Positions 1-4,876 of a DNA stretch of 6,290 nucleotides are shown one piece after another. The notes beneath the pieces are model-generated. The model saw only the letters and a program-made list of their open reading frames with translations, did not search any database and was not told the DNA's origin. Both the position numbers and the translations under genes were made by a program. Positions within the stretch are counted from its first letter, which is position 1. Every line of letters begins with the position of its first letter. Origin of the DNA: Desulfovibrio sp. (GTDB lineage: Bacteria > Desulfobacterota > Desulfovibrionia > Desulfovibrionales > Desulfovibrionaceae); contig JAQVZK010000142.1 of assembly GCA_028708195.1 (NCBI GenBank), positions 1-6,290 of the forward strand. The letters are read 5' to 3'.

Positions 1-95
1 ACAACGACGCCAACTGGGCCAAGGGCGTTATGGATTGTACGCCTTGCCACAGCGGTTCGGTGGCCACACAGAACAAGTTTGTGAACCATCCGTAG
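1..95 (+). CDS. C-type cytochrome, C-terminal end only (partial)
   Basis: The first complete codon is at base 3 and the stop TAG is at 93-95, leaving 30 visible residues. They contain one clear haem c attachment motif, Cys-Thr-Pro-Cys-His (codons 36-50), 15 residues before the C-terminus. A further His (87-89) is next to last and could be a distal haem ligand. CXXCH motifs mark covalent haem attachment in the periplasm, so this is the tail of an exported c-type cytochrome, probably an electron carrier of anaerobic respiration. A multihaem protein is likely given the apparent Desulfovibrio-like host, but only one site is visible, so the subfamily cannot be named. The 5' part lies outside the window. 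The gene runs towards the minus-strand chemoreceptor (convergent) and is followed closely by a strong terminator. Confidence 0.85.
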   Translation, partial: NDANWAKGVMDCTPCHSGSVATQNKFVNHP

Positions 96-118
96 GCACT
101 GCCTCAAGCCATATATGG

Positions 119-187
119 TTGTGAGGGCCGCCAAAGGCGGCCCTCACAAGGACGGGCGGCCTTTCAAAAGGCCGCCCGTCTGTTTTT
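119..187 (+). terminator. Tandem double-hairpin intrinsic terminator of the cytochrome gene
   Basis: The signal starts 23 bases after the cytochrome stop. Hairpin 1 is a perfect 14-bp stem (119-132 with 136-149) around an AAA loop. Hairpin 2 is a perfect 13-bp, very GC-rich stem (151-163 with 168-180) around TCAA, followed directly by TGTTTTT (181-187). Hairpin 2 plus the T tract is a textbook plus-strand rho-independent terminator. Hairpin 1 has no T tract of its own and probably blocks 3'-end decay or backs up termination. On the minus strand no T tract follows, so the signal appears one-directional. Confidence 0.9.
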
Positions 188-222
188 ATGGCTTTGCCCG
201 CGTGTGCAGGGGGAGATGTGGT

Positions 223-261
223 AAAACGCATCCACCAGGTGTTTACCCCGGCGGATGCGTT
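223..261 (-). terminator. Probable terminator of the chemoreceptor gene (possibly bidirectional)
   Basis: A perfect 9-bp inverted repeat pairs 225-233 (AACGCATCC) with 253-261 (GGATGCGTT), enclosing 19 bases that hold a small inner GGT/ACC stem. Read on the minus strand it lies about 80 bases after the chemoreceptor stop, and the right arm runs into TTTT (223-226), two bases of which are within the stem. Read on the plus strand it is followed by CTTTGCTTTT. The short U run and large loop make it weaker than the signal at 119-187. The convergent position supports a terminator role. Confidence 0.45.
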
Positions 262-337
262 CTTTGCTTTTCTGCCTGTCAGTGCAGCGCGTTTTGTGCC
301 CGTGCGCTGCGTAACGGCAGTGCCGTCTGCGGCTTTA

Positions 338-1957
338 TCAGGCCGCGTGGGTTTTGTATTCGGCTTCTGAGGCAAGGGTCTGCGCCTTGTCTTCCTGCCG
401 GATGCCGTCCAGTATGCCGGTGACAACGCCCACCTGGCCTGCCATGTCATTGACCTGGCGCGCTGCCAGGTCCATAGCTTCGGCGATATGGGCGCTCAGC
501 GTGTTGACTTCGGTAATATTGCGGTTGATTTCTTCGGAAGCAGCGGACTGTTCAGTGGCAGCGGCGGCAATGGCCGAAACACGCGAACTGGAATCGCCAG
601 CCAGACTGGAAATACGTTCCAGCGACTGCCCGGATTCTTCGGACATGCGGCCTACCTCATCAATGGCCTCCACAGTGCCGTCCACGGTGCTGGAACTTTT
701 GCCTGTGCCTTCCTGAATGGCCGCAATGGCGGTTTCCACTTCGCGGGTAGCGCTCATGGTTTTTTCAGCCAGCTTGCGCACTTCGTCTGCCACCACTGCA
801 AAACCTCGTCCGGCTTCACCGGCGCGGGCTGCCTCAATGGCGGCATTGAGCGCCAGCAGGTTGGTCTGGTCGGCAATATCGCGAATAAGCGTAAGCACCG
901 CGCCGATATCCCTGGCCTGTTTGTCCAGATTTTCCATGTCGCCTTTGAGGCCGCTGGACTGCTGTTGCACGCTCTGCATGCTCTGCATGGTGCGCAGCAC
1001 TATGCCCGCCCCATCCTGCGCGTGCCCCTGCACGGCGGTCGCGGCCTTGGCAGCGCCCTCGGCATTGTGGGCAACTTCAAGAACAGTGGCGTTCATCTCG
1101 TTCATGGCGGTGGCTGTTTCGGCCATGCGGTCGGCGGCTACGCCCGCCTTGTCGCGCACGTCGCTCAAGGACAAATTGAGAGTGTCAGCGGCTTTTTGCA
1201 GATGGGCTACCACGCCTTCAAGCTGCGTGACTGTGTCCACTCTGGCGCTGTGCGCTGCGGCGGCGGCCTTTTTTTCAAGAAGAACCTTTTCGGTGATATC
1301 TTCGCCAATTTCCACATGACCAATGTGTTTGCCCTGGGCGTCCTTCAGGTAGTCCAGCATGATCTGCATGGTCTTGCCATTGGGCATATGGTTGATGACC
1401 AGCTTGTGCCCAAGGCGCAGCTGTTCGATGCCGCATTCGGGCGTATTGCAGATATTGCCCTTCTTTTCGGAGCAGTGCTTGCCAAGTACGTCAGTTGGAC
1501 ATGTCTTGCTCATTGTTCCAAGGGCATAGGTGTTGCAGAACGTCCAGATCATATCATTGTCTGTTACTGAAACGGACAAGGGCAGTGCATTGAGGATGCT
1601 TTCGTACCAGTGGGTCTGGTCTTCCAGTTTTGACACCATGATACGCAGGGATTCGGCCAAATGCCCAAGGCAGTCTGTGCTGTAGACATCAAGCCTGGCG
1701 TCTTCGTGCCCGGCAGAGATGGCTTCAGCAAAAAGAACGCATGTTCGTATGGGCGAAAGCCATCTGTGAATAAGCAGCGCGCCTATGACGCCAAGAACAA
1801 CGGCGGCGCCAGCGGCCCAGGTTAGGGCTTCCCACATCTGGGCGGAGGAAAGTTTGTCTCCCAGAACCAGGTTGAAGCTCACAAGCATGGCTGCACAGGC
1901 CAGGATAAGGCCTTTGAGGAAAAAGTTGGCCATGCGAAGGCTGAGGGTCAGATTCAT
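338..1957 (-). CDS. Methyl-accepting chemotaxis protein (TM-TM-HAMP-PAS-signalling)
   Basis: A 539-residue chemoreceptor that would pass a signal to CheA/CheW at the inner membrane and be adapted by methylation. Seen in order: TM1 about residues 11-32; a loop of only about 14 residues; TM2 about 46-65; a HAMP-like linker about 66-115; a PAS-like sensor about 116-224; then a long helical coiled-coil signalling domain. Its hairpin tip, around residues 357-394, carries the MCP hallmark ([19 protein letters not shown] followed by [12 protein letters not shown]). With almost no periplasmic domain, sensing is probably cytoplasmic, through the PAS domain. That domain has Cys at 141, 153, 162, 170 and 175, a spacing I remember from other Desulfovibrio receptors. 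No CheR-binding pentapeptide is seen at the C-terminus. The ATG at 1957 is preceded by AAGGA (1966-1970) with 8 bases between. The ligand is unknown. The gene stands alone, convergent with the cytochrome. Confidence 0.95.
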   Translation of the reverse strand: MNLTLSLRMANFFLKGLILACAAMLVSFNLVLGDKLSSAQMWEALTWAAGAAVVLGVIGALLIHRWLSPIRTCVLFAEAISAGHEDARLDVYSTDCLGHLAESLRIMVSKLEDQTHWYESILNALPLSVSVTDNDMIWTFCNTYALGTMSKTCPTDVLGKHCSEKKGNICNTPECGIEQLRLGHKLVINHMPNGKTMQIMLDYLKDAQGKHIGHVEIGEDITEKVLLEKKAAAAAHSARVDTVTQLEGVVAHLQKAADTLNLSLSDVRDKAGVAADRMAETATAMNEMNATVLEVAHNAEGAAKAATAVQGHAQDGAGIVLRTMQSMQSVQQQSSGLKGDMENLDKQARDIGAVLTLIRDIADQTNLLALNAAIEAARAGEAGRGFAVVADEVRKLAEKTMSATREVETAIAAIQEGTGKSSSTVDGTVEAIDEVGRMSEESGQSLERISSLAGDSSSRVSAIAAAATEQSAASEEINRNITEVNTLSAHIAEAMDLAARQVNDMAGQVGVVTGILDGIRQEDKAQTLASEAEYKTHAA

Positions 1958-2231
1958 ACGGTTTATCCTTGGTAGCCGTTACCGGGGCTCTGGTTGCGAA
2001 GAAATTGGTAAGGTCTGTTTGTGCTGCGTGGGACTCTCTTGTGCGGGCTGCCCGCAAATGCGCCCGAATTTTCATTTCAGCCTGTCTCCAGAAGGGGTGG
2101 CGTTTACCGCTACGTTAATGCGCAAATTTTTGCATGTCTTCCCTCTCCCATTTCTGTGCATAAAGTCACAAGGCTTGCGGCTCGTGTCAAGTCAGGGTCT
2201 TCGGCTGCCCAATTTAAATATGAGTGTTCTG

Positions 2232-2260
2232 ATAGTAATTTAAAAAAAATGTGGCTGCAA
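2232..2260 (-). promoter_or_regulatory. Candidate sigma-70 type promoter for the chemoreceptor gene
   Basis: On the minus strand TTGCAG (2255-2260) is followed after exactly 17 bases by TACTAT (2232-2237), matching the -35 and -10 consensus at 3 and 4 of 6 positions. The spacer contains a T8 tract, so the site is very AT-rich within a GC-rich genome. It would start a transcript near 2225, with a leader of about 270 bases before the ATG at 1957. The match is moderate and the long leader is a point against it. A perfect TTGACA at 2185-2190 is an alternative -35, but the best hexamers 17-19 bases on match the -10 poorly. Confidence 0.3.
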
Positions 2261-2270
2261 GGGGTAAAAT

Positions 2271-2334
2271 CCTTTGGCCCGACAGGTCAACAAGGTTTTA
2301 TCGTAACTTGTATGTCCTATCGGCCCGCTCAGGA
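2271..2334. repeat. Long imperfect inverted repeat after the ZIP gene
   Basis: The left arm 2276-2294 pairs with the right arm 2307-2326 over 16 base pairs, with three mismatches (2278/2324, 2283/2319, 2287/2315) and one bulged base (2312), around a 12-base loop. An outer TCCT/AGGA (2270-2273 with 2331-2334) can add four more pairs across a small internal loop. On the minus strand it lies about 140 bases after the ZIP stop. The nearest T run (four T, 2266-2269) follows only after several bases, so it is a poor intrinsic terminator. It could be a 3'-UTR structure, part of a small RNA, or a protein-binding site. Confidence 0.5.
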
Positions 2335-2464
2335 AAAAATTTATAGCATGCCAGTTTAAAAAAATGCGGGTTCACGTTGGCAGAATGCGCTTGTCGGAGG
2401 GGAGCGAAATCGCTCAGCGGGCGTCGTTTAAATAGTGCCAGGTATTTGGCAGATTGCGCAAGGT

Positions 2465-3304
2465 TCAGCCAAGCAGTGTTGTGAGCGCCATAACAAGGCA
2501 AACCCCGCAAATACAGGAAACTGAAGCGGCATTGCCGTTACCGGAGGCGTTGGCCTCGGGTATGACTTCTTCAAACACCACGTAAATCATGGCCCCTGCG
2601 GCAAAAGCCAGAGCCACGGGCAAAATGCCTGTTGCCACGCTTGCGGCGAGTGCCCCCGGTACCGCGCCAATGGGGGCGGTAATGCCTGAAAGCACACCGT
2701 ACCTGAAAGATTTTTTTGCAGAATGGCCTTCAGCCCGCAAAGCTGTAGAAACAACCATGCCCTCAGGCAGGTTTTGCAGCATGATGGACAGTGTGAGCAC
2801 GAGCGCCGTGCTCATGCCAAGGCTTTCAATGCTGGGGCTCAAGGCCCCTTCTGCGGCGGCGGCACCGTAGCCCACGCCGATGGCGAGCCCTTCAGGAATA
2901 TGGTGCAGGGCCATGGCCGTCACCAAAAGCACACTGCGCCGCCAGTGGGTGGAGATGCCTTCGGTTGTGCCCTGAACCAGATGCAGGTGGGGCAGGGCGC
3001 GGTCAAGCAGTAAAAGAAAGGCCGCGCCCAGCATGAGGCCGAACACCACGGGTAAAAATCCAAACCGGCCCGCATGCCCGGCCATTTCCATAGCGGGCTG
3101 CAAAAGGCCAAAAAACGCGGCCCCCAGCATCATGCCGCCCGCTGCGCCAAGAAGGCAGTCCATCGCCTTGCGCGAGAATTCGCGCCGGGTGAAGATGAAC
3201 GCCGCCCCAAGGCTTACCGAAAGCCAGGAAAACATCCCCGCCACAAAAGCTTGCATGACAGGGTGCTGCATGACGAGCTGTACGGAAGAAGTGGTGAGTT
3301 CCAT
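2465..3304 (-). CDS. ZIP-family divalent metal transporter (GufA/ZupT-like)
   Basis: An integral inner-membrane permease of 279 residues, likely to import zinc or another divalent metal such as iron or manganese. About eight membrane segments are visible, near residues 17-38, 49-70, 83-101, 125-148, 163-189, 203-225, 228-249 and 260-278. The metal-site signatures of bacterial ZIP proteins are present: HHIPEG (134-139) in TM4 and NLPEG (178-182) in TM5, with more acidic residues at EE-VIPE (245-250). The loop after TM3 has a His-Leu-His (106-108). The start is the ATG at 3302-3304 because GGAGGT (3309-3314) precedes it by 4 bases. An upstream in-frame ATG at 3376 would add 24 basic residues and lacks such a site. 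The gene lies 84 bases after recR on the same strand, so read-through is possible. Metal specificity cannot be read from the sequence. Confidence 0.92.
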   Translation of the reverse strand: MELTTSSVQLVMQHPVMQAFVAGMFSWLSVSLGAAFIFTRREFSRKAMDCLLGAAGGMMLGAAFFGLLQPAMEMAGHAGRFGFLPVVFGLMLGAAFLLLLDRALPHLHLVQGTTEGISTHWRRSVLLVTAMALHHIPEGLAIGVGYGAAAAEGALSPSIESLGMSTALVLTLSIMLQNLPEGMVVSTALRAEGHSAKKSFRYGVLSGITAPIGAVPGALAASVATGILPVALAFAAGAMIYVVFEEVIPEANASGNGNAASVSCICGVCLVMALTTLLG

Positions 3305-3308
3305 CAAG

Positions 3309-3314
3309 ACCTCC
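3309..3314 (-). promoter_or_regulatory. Strong ribosome-binding site of the ZIP gene
   Basis: GGAGGT on the minus strand lies 4 bases before the ATG at 3304. It decides the start over the in-frame ATG 24 codons upstream. A run of seven G on the plus strand (3315-3321) lies directly beside it. Its length could alter local mRNA structure but not the reading frame. Confidence 0.85.
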
Positions 3315-3344
3315 GGGGGGGCGAGAAGACGTTTTTTGCAGAAA

Positions 3345-3369
3345 GCGCGGCGGGCGGATGCCGCCGCGC
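3345..3369 (-). terminator. GC hairpin between recR and ZIP gene, weak terminator or attenuator
   Basis: A perfect 9-bp stem GCGCGGCGG (3345-3353) with CCGCCGCGC (3361-3369) encloses a 7-base loop, 19 bases after the recR stop on the minus strand. It is followed by TTTCTGC rather than a true T run. It would be expected to pause RNA polymerase or lower read-through from recR into the ZIP gene rather than stop transcription fully. Full termination would require a separate ZIP promoter in the remaining 40 bases, and none is seen. Confidence 0.35.
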
Positions 3370-3388
3370 GTACCACCGGGGTGGGGGA

Positions 3389-4000
3389 CTACTTGAGGTC
3401 CTGGCGGTACTGCAGGGACTGGCGCAGGGTTTCTTTATCCATATACTTTACCTCGGCCCCAAGCGGAATGCCCTGGGCAAGGCGCGAAACGCGCACCGTC
3501 GGAAAGCGCTTGCCCACCATCTGGCGTATGAAGGTGGCCGTGTTTTCTGCCTCAAGGGTTGCGCCAAGAGCCAGAATAAGTTCTGCAATTTCGCCCTCTT
3601 CAAGGCGGCGTACAAGCCTGTCTGTGTCGAGGCTTTCAGCGTCCATGCGGTCCAGAGGGGCCAGAAGGCCGCCCAAAATCATGTACTGGCCCCGGTAAAA
3701 CCCGCCTTCGTCAAGGGTGAGCATGCTGTCCCACTCTGTCACAAGGCAAAGTGTATCGCGTGCGCGCTCTGCATCGGCACAGACCGGGCAGGGGTCTGTG
3801 GACGAAAGGCCGCCGCAGCGTGAGCACAAATGCAGATTGTCGCGCAAATCGTGGATGCCGCGGCCAAGGCGTCGCGTCTCGGCTTCGGGCCATTTAAGCA
3901 GAGCCATAGCCGCACGCATGGCGGATTTGGGGCCAAGGCCCGGCAGGCGCGCAAGCTGCTCTACCAGGGCCTTGAGCGGTTCGGGAATACGCTTGTTCAT
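3389..4000 (-). CDS. recR: Recombination mediator protein RecR
   Basis: RecR acts with RecO (and RecF) to load RecA onto SSB-coated single-stranded DNA during gap repair. The 203-residue length is typical. Visible parts: an N-terminal helix-hairpin-helix with LPGLGPKSA (19-27); a four-Cys zinc site at C59, C62, C71 and C74; a Toprim domain about 84-175 with TEWD (88-91), YRG and ILGG (108-111); and the conserved tail around RLAQGIPLG (173-181). Positions often seen as YHVLGG and SPLDG read YMILGG and APLDR, a lineage variation outside the zinc site. The start chosen is the ATG at 3998-4000, which gives the usual N-terminus. An ATG at 4033 would add 11 residues inside ebfC. Only 4 bases separate it from the ebfC stop, so translation is probably coupled. 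Confidence 0.96.
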   Translation of the reverse strand: MNKRIPEPLKALVEQLARLPGLGPKSAMRAAMALLKWPEAETRRLGRGIHDLRDNLHLCSRCGGLSSTDPCPVCADAERARDTLCLVTEWDSMLTLDEGGFYRGQYMILGGLLAPLDRMDAESLDTDRLVRRLEEGEIAELILALGATLEAENTATFIRQMVGKRFPTVRVSRLAQGIPLGAEVKYMDKETLRQSLQYRQDLK

Positions 4001-4004
4001 GAAC

Positions 4005-4316
4005 CTAGAAAAGACCGGGCAGCTTGATGCCACCGGAAATGCTGTTCATTTCGCGGTCCATAGTTTCACGGGCAATGCGTCCGGCTTCGTTGACGGCAGC
4101 AAGGATGAGGTCCTGCAGCATTTCCACATCGCCGCCTTCCAGAGCCTTGGGGTCAATGATGATCTTGCGCAGTTCCTGCTTGCCGGAAACTTCGGCCTTG
4201 ACCATGCCGCCGCCGCTGGTGGCTTCGTAGCTGTGTTCGCCCATTTCTTGCTGGAGTTTGGCGATTTTATTCTGCATAACCTGCGCCTGGCGCAGGATGT
4301 CGTTCATGTTGCGCAT
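4005..4316 (-). CDS. ebfC: Nucleoid-associated protein, YbaB/EbfC family
   Basis: A small DNA-binding protein of the YbaB/EbfC family. Members form homodimers with a tweezer-like shape and bind DNA as nucleoid-associated proteins. The 103-residue length fits. The family layout is visible: an N-terminal amphipathic helix MNDILRQAQVMQNKIAKLQQ (4-23), a strand region with the Gly-rich GGGMVKAEVSG (35-45), the IDP motif (54-56), a helical stretch with LQDLILAAVNEA (67-78), and a C-terminus rich in Gly, Pro and Phe. The ATG at 4314-4316 is preceded by AAGGAG (4323-4328) with 6 bases between. A second ATG three codons later is too far from that site. It lies directly before recR, as in most bacteria. 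Here it is parted from dnaX by about 560 bases holding a small extra gene. Confidence 0.95.
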   Translation of the reverse strand: MRNMNDILRQAQVMQNKIAKLQQEMGEHSYEATSGGGMVKAEVSGKQELRKIIIDPKALEGGDVEMLQDLILAAVNEAGRIARETMDREMNSISGGIKLPGLF

Positions 4317-4366
4317 ATGTTTCTCCTTAAATATGGTGGTTGAGGCCGAGTTACGTGTAGTGGTGC

Positions 4367-4412
4367 AAAAATCCGGCGCTTGGGGCTGCTTTGTCAAGCA
4401 GGCTGCCCGCCG
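4367..4412 (-). promoter_or_regulatory. Overlapping -35 box and hairpin upstream of ebfC
   Basis: On the minus strand a perfect TTGACA (4392-4397) lies inside the loop and stem edge of a hairpin, CTGCTT/AAGCAG (4386-4391 with 4396-4401). An outer CGGCG/CGCCG pair (4374-4378 with 4408-4412) encloses it across an internal loop, and GATTTTT follows (4367-4373). Two readings compete. It may be a promoter for ebfC-recR (-35 TTGACA, 18-base spacer, weak -10 GATTTT at 4368-4373, start near 4360), or an intrinsic terminator/attenuator ahead of ebfC. The sequence does not settle which. Confidence 0.35.
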
Positions 4413-4434
4413 TGCCGGAAGGGCTGCTATTGCT

Positions 4435-4466
4435 CTTGATCCATCAAGGGATCTTGATGCTTTTTT
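4435..4466 (+). terminator. Plus-strand hairpin plus T6 with an alternative pairing partner
   Basis: CATCAAG (4442-4448) pairs with CTTGATG (4453-4459) around GGAT and is followed by C and TTTTTT (4461-4466), terminator-like on the plus strand. A second copy of CTTGAT lies just upstream (4435-4440) and could pair with the same ATCAAG (4443-4448), giving an exclusive alternative fold. The stem is short and not GC-rich. No plus-strand gene or leader is recognised here, so the role is uncertain; chance or an antisense stop are possible. Confidence 0.3.
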
Positions 4467-4471
4467 ATGTC

Positions 4472-4499
4472 AAAATGCCCGGTGATGAGCAAGCCGGGC
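4472..4499 (-). terminator. Candidate terminator after the small Cys-rich gene
   Basis: On the minus strand GCCCGG (4494-4499) pairs with CCGGGC (4477-4482) around an 11-base loop and is followed by ATTTTG (T run 4472-4475). It lies about 90 bases after the stop of the small Cys-rich gene. The GC-rich stem is only 6 bp and the T run only four, so this is a weak candidate. Confidence 0.35.
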
Positions 4500-4522
4500 C
4501 GCGTGTTGCAATGGTCTCGCAA

Positions 4523-4561
4523 GTTCTGCCACAGCGTCCGTCAGGGCAGAACGCCAATTTT
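4523..4561 (+). terminator. Weak plus-strand terminator-like hairpin
   Basis: GTTCTGCC (4523-4530) pairs perfectly with GGCAGAAC (4545-4552) around a 14-base loop. On the plus strand GCCAATTTTTA follows, so the T run starts five bases after the stem. On the minus strand no T run follows, but the hairpin lies about 40 bases after the small Cys-rich gene and could protect its mRNA end. No plus-strand gene is recognised upstream. Confidence 0.25.
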
Positions 4562-4589
4562 TATATGTACAGTTTTGCTTGTACCGTGT

Positions 4590-4811
4590 TCACCCTTGCT
4601 CTGGCCTGGATGAAAAAACCTGCTTTGCAAAGTCTTCAAAGGAGTCGCCGCTTCTGGATTCAGCGCCGGGCAACAGGTCAAAAAAACAGTTGGGAATCTC
4701 CTTCAACCTGAGATTTTTGCTGATACATGGCGCACACCCCTTGTCGTGTTTGGTTGGGTGCAGGGGGCAGTCCATATTCTTGCATGAACAGAACGCACTG
4801 ACATTGCCCAT
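4590..4811 (-). CDS. Small Cys-rich protein, DUF6485-like, function unknown
   Basis: A 73-residue, probably cytosolic protein without signal peptide or membrane segment. The N-terminal half carries C8, C10, C15, H18, H22, C26, C29 and C42, in a pattern CxC-x4-CPxH-x7-CxxC-x12-C. The last Cys lies in EIPNCFF (38-44), and the C-terminal part has an acidic/aromatic stretch, ES..GDSFEDFAKQV (51-65). This order resembles the DUF6485 family as I recall it (Cys cluster, LP-x-CFF, then a DRS-x-E-x-F tail). The assignment is from memory. The Cys/His set suggests a bound metal ion, as inference. The start is firm: GGAG (4817-4820) lies 5 bases before the ATG at 4811. Third codon positions lean to G/C as in real genes here. 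It starts 65 bases after the dnaX stop and ends 273 bases before ebfC, so it interrupts the usual dnaX-ebfC-recR order. Confidence 0.78.
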   Translation of the reverse strand: MGNVSAFCSCKNMDCPLHPTKHDKGCAPCISKNLRLKEIPNCFFDLLPGAESRSGDSFEDFAKQVFSSRPEQG

Positions 4812-4815
4812 GCTA

Positions 4816-4820
4816 TCTCC
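4816..4820 (-). promoter_or_regulatory. Ribosome-binding site of the small Cys-rich gene
   Basis: GGAGA on the minus strand lies at good spacing before the ATG at 4809-4811. This is a main reason to accept the short reading frame as a gene. Confidence 0.7.
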
Positions 4821-4876
4821 GAAGTATTTTGCAGCGCTATCTTACTCTGGCGGCCTGTGGCACTGACGCTGTGCGC

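Larger units (their letters stand above)
1958..2464. other. 507-base gene-free stretch between chemoreceptor and ZIP gene
   Basis: No convincing gene is seen on either strand. Reading frames here are short, run into neighbouring genes in the wrong frame, or lack family features. The stretch is clearly more AT-rich than the genes, especially at 2210-2250 and 2330-2365, which contain runs of seven or eight A. It holds the chemoreceptor leader and its candidate promoter (2232-2260), a perfect TTGACA on the minus strand (2185-2190) without a good -10 partner, an imperfect inverted repeat (2271-2334), and a small 6-bp hairpin GAGCGA/TCGCTC (2402-2415) without a T run. The last two lie in the 3' region after the ZIP gene. 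Confidence 0.7.

Noticed and set aside
109..118. 10-base palindrome CCATATATGG after the cytochrome stop
   Set aside because: It is short, lies between a stop codon and a terminator where no operator is expected, and has no second copy in the window.
488..1570. 360-codon open frame on the plus strand, antisense to the chemoreceptor
   Set aside because: The opposite strand has an unmistakable MCP. The frame is an antisense shadow of GC-biased codons, rich in Gly, His and Phe, with no recognisable family.
1725..2075. 116-codon minus-strand frame starting near a GGAG-like site upstream of the chemoreceptor
   Set aside because: It overlaps the first 230 bases of the chemoreceptor in a different frame, has no domain, and cannot be joined to it without a shift. 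The chemoreceptor has its own good start at 1957.
2298..2510. 70-codon minus-strand frame overlapping the ZIP 3' end
   Set aside because: It is out of frame with the ZIP gene and has no ribosome-binding site or known motif; its tail runs through the inverted repeat.
3315..3321. G7 run beside the ZIP ribosome-binding site as a phase-variation switch
   Set aside because: It lies upstream of the ribosome-binding site, so length changes would alter neither reading frame nor start spacing. There is no sign of variation from one sequence.
4410..4430. CCGGAAG followed by GGCTGCT, recalling the core of the bacterial SRP RNA
   Set aside because: The conserved flanking GGTCAGGT and GAAGCAGCC are absent and no long arm pairing is seen, so this is a chance fragment.
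4391..4711. 106-codon plus-strand frame in the dnaX-ebfC gap
   Set aside because: It starts with TTG, lacks a ribosome-binding site, overlaps the small Cys-rich gene on the other strand and shows no family features.
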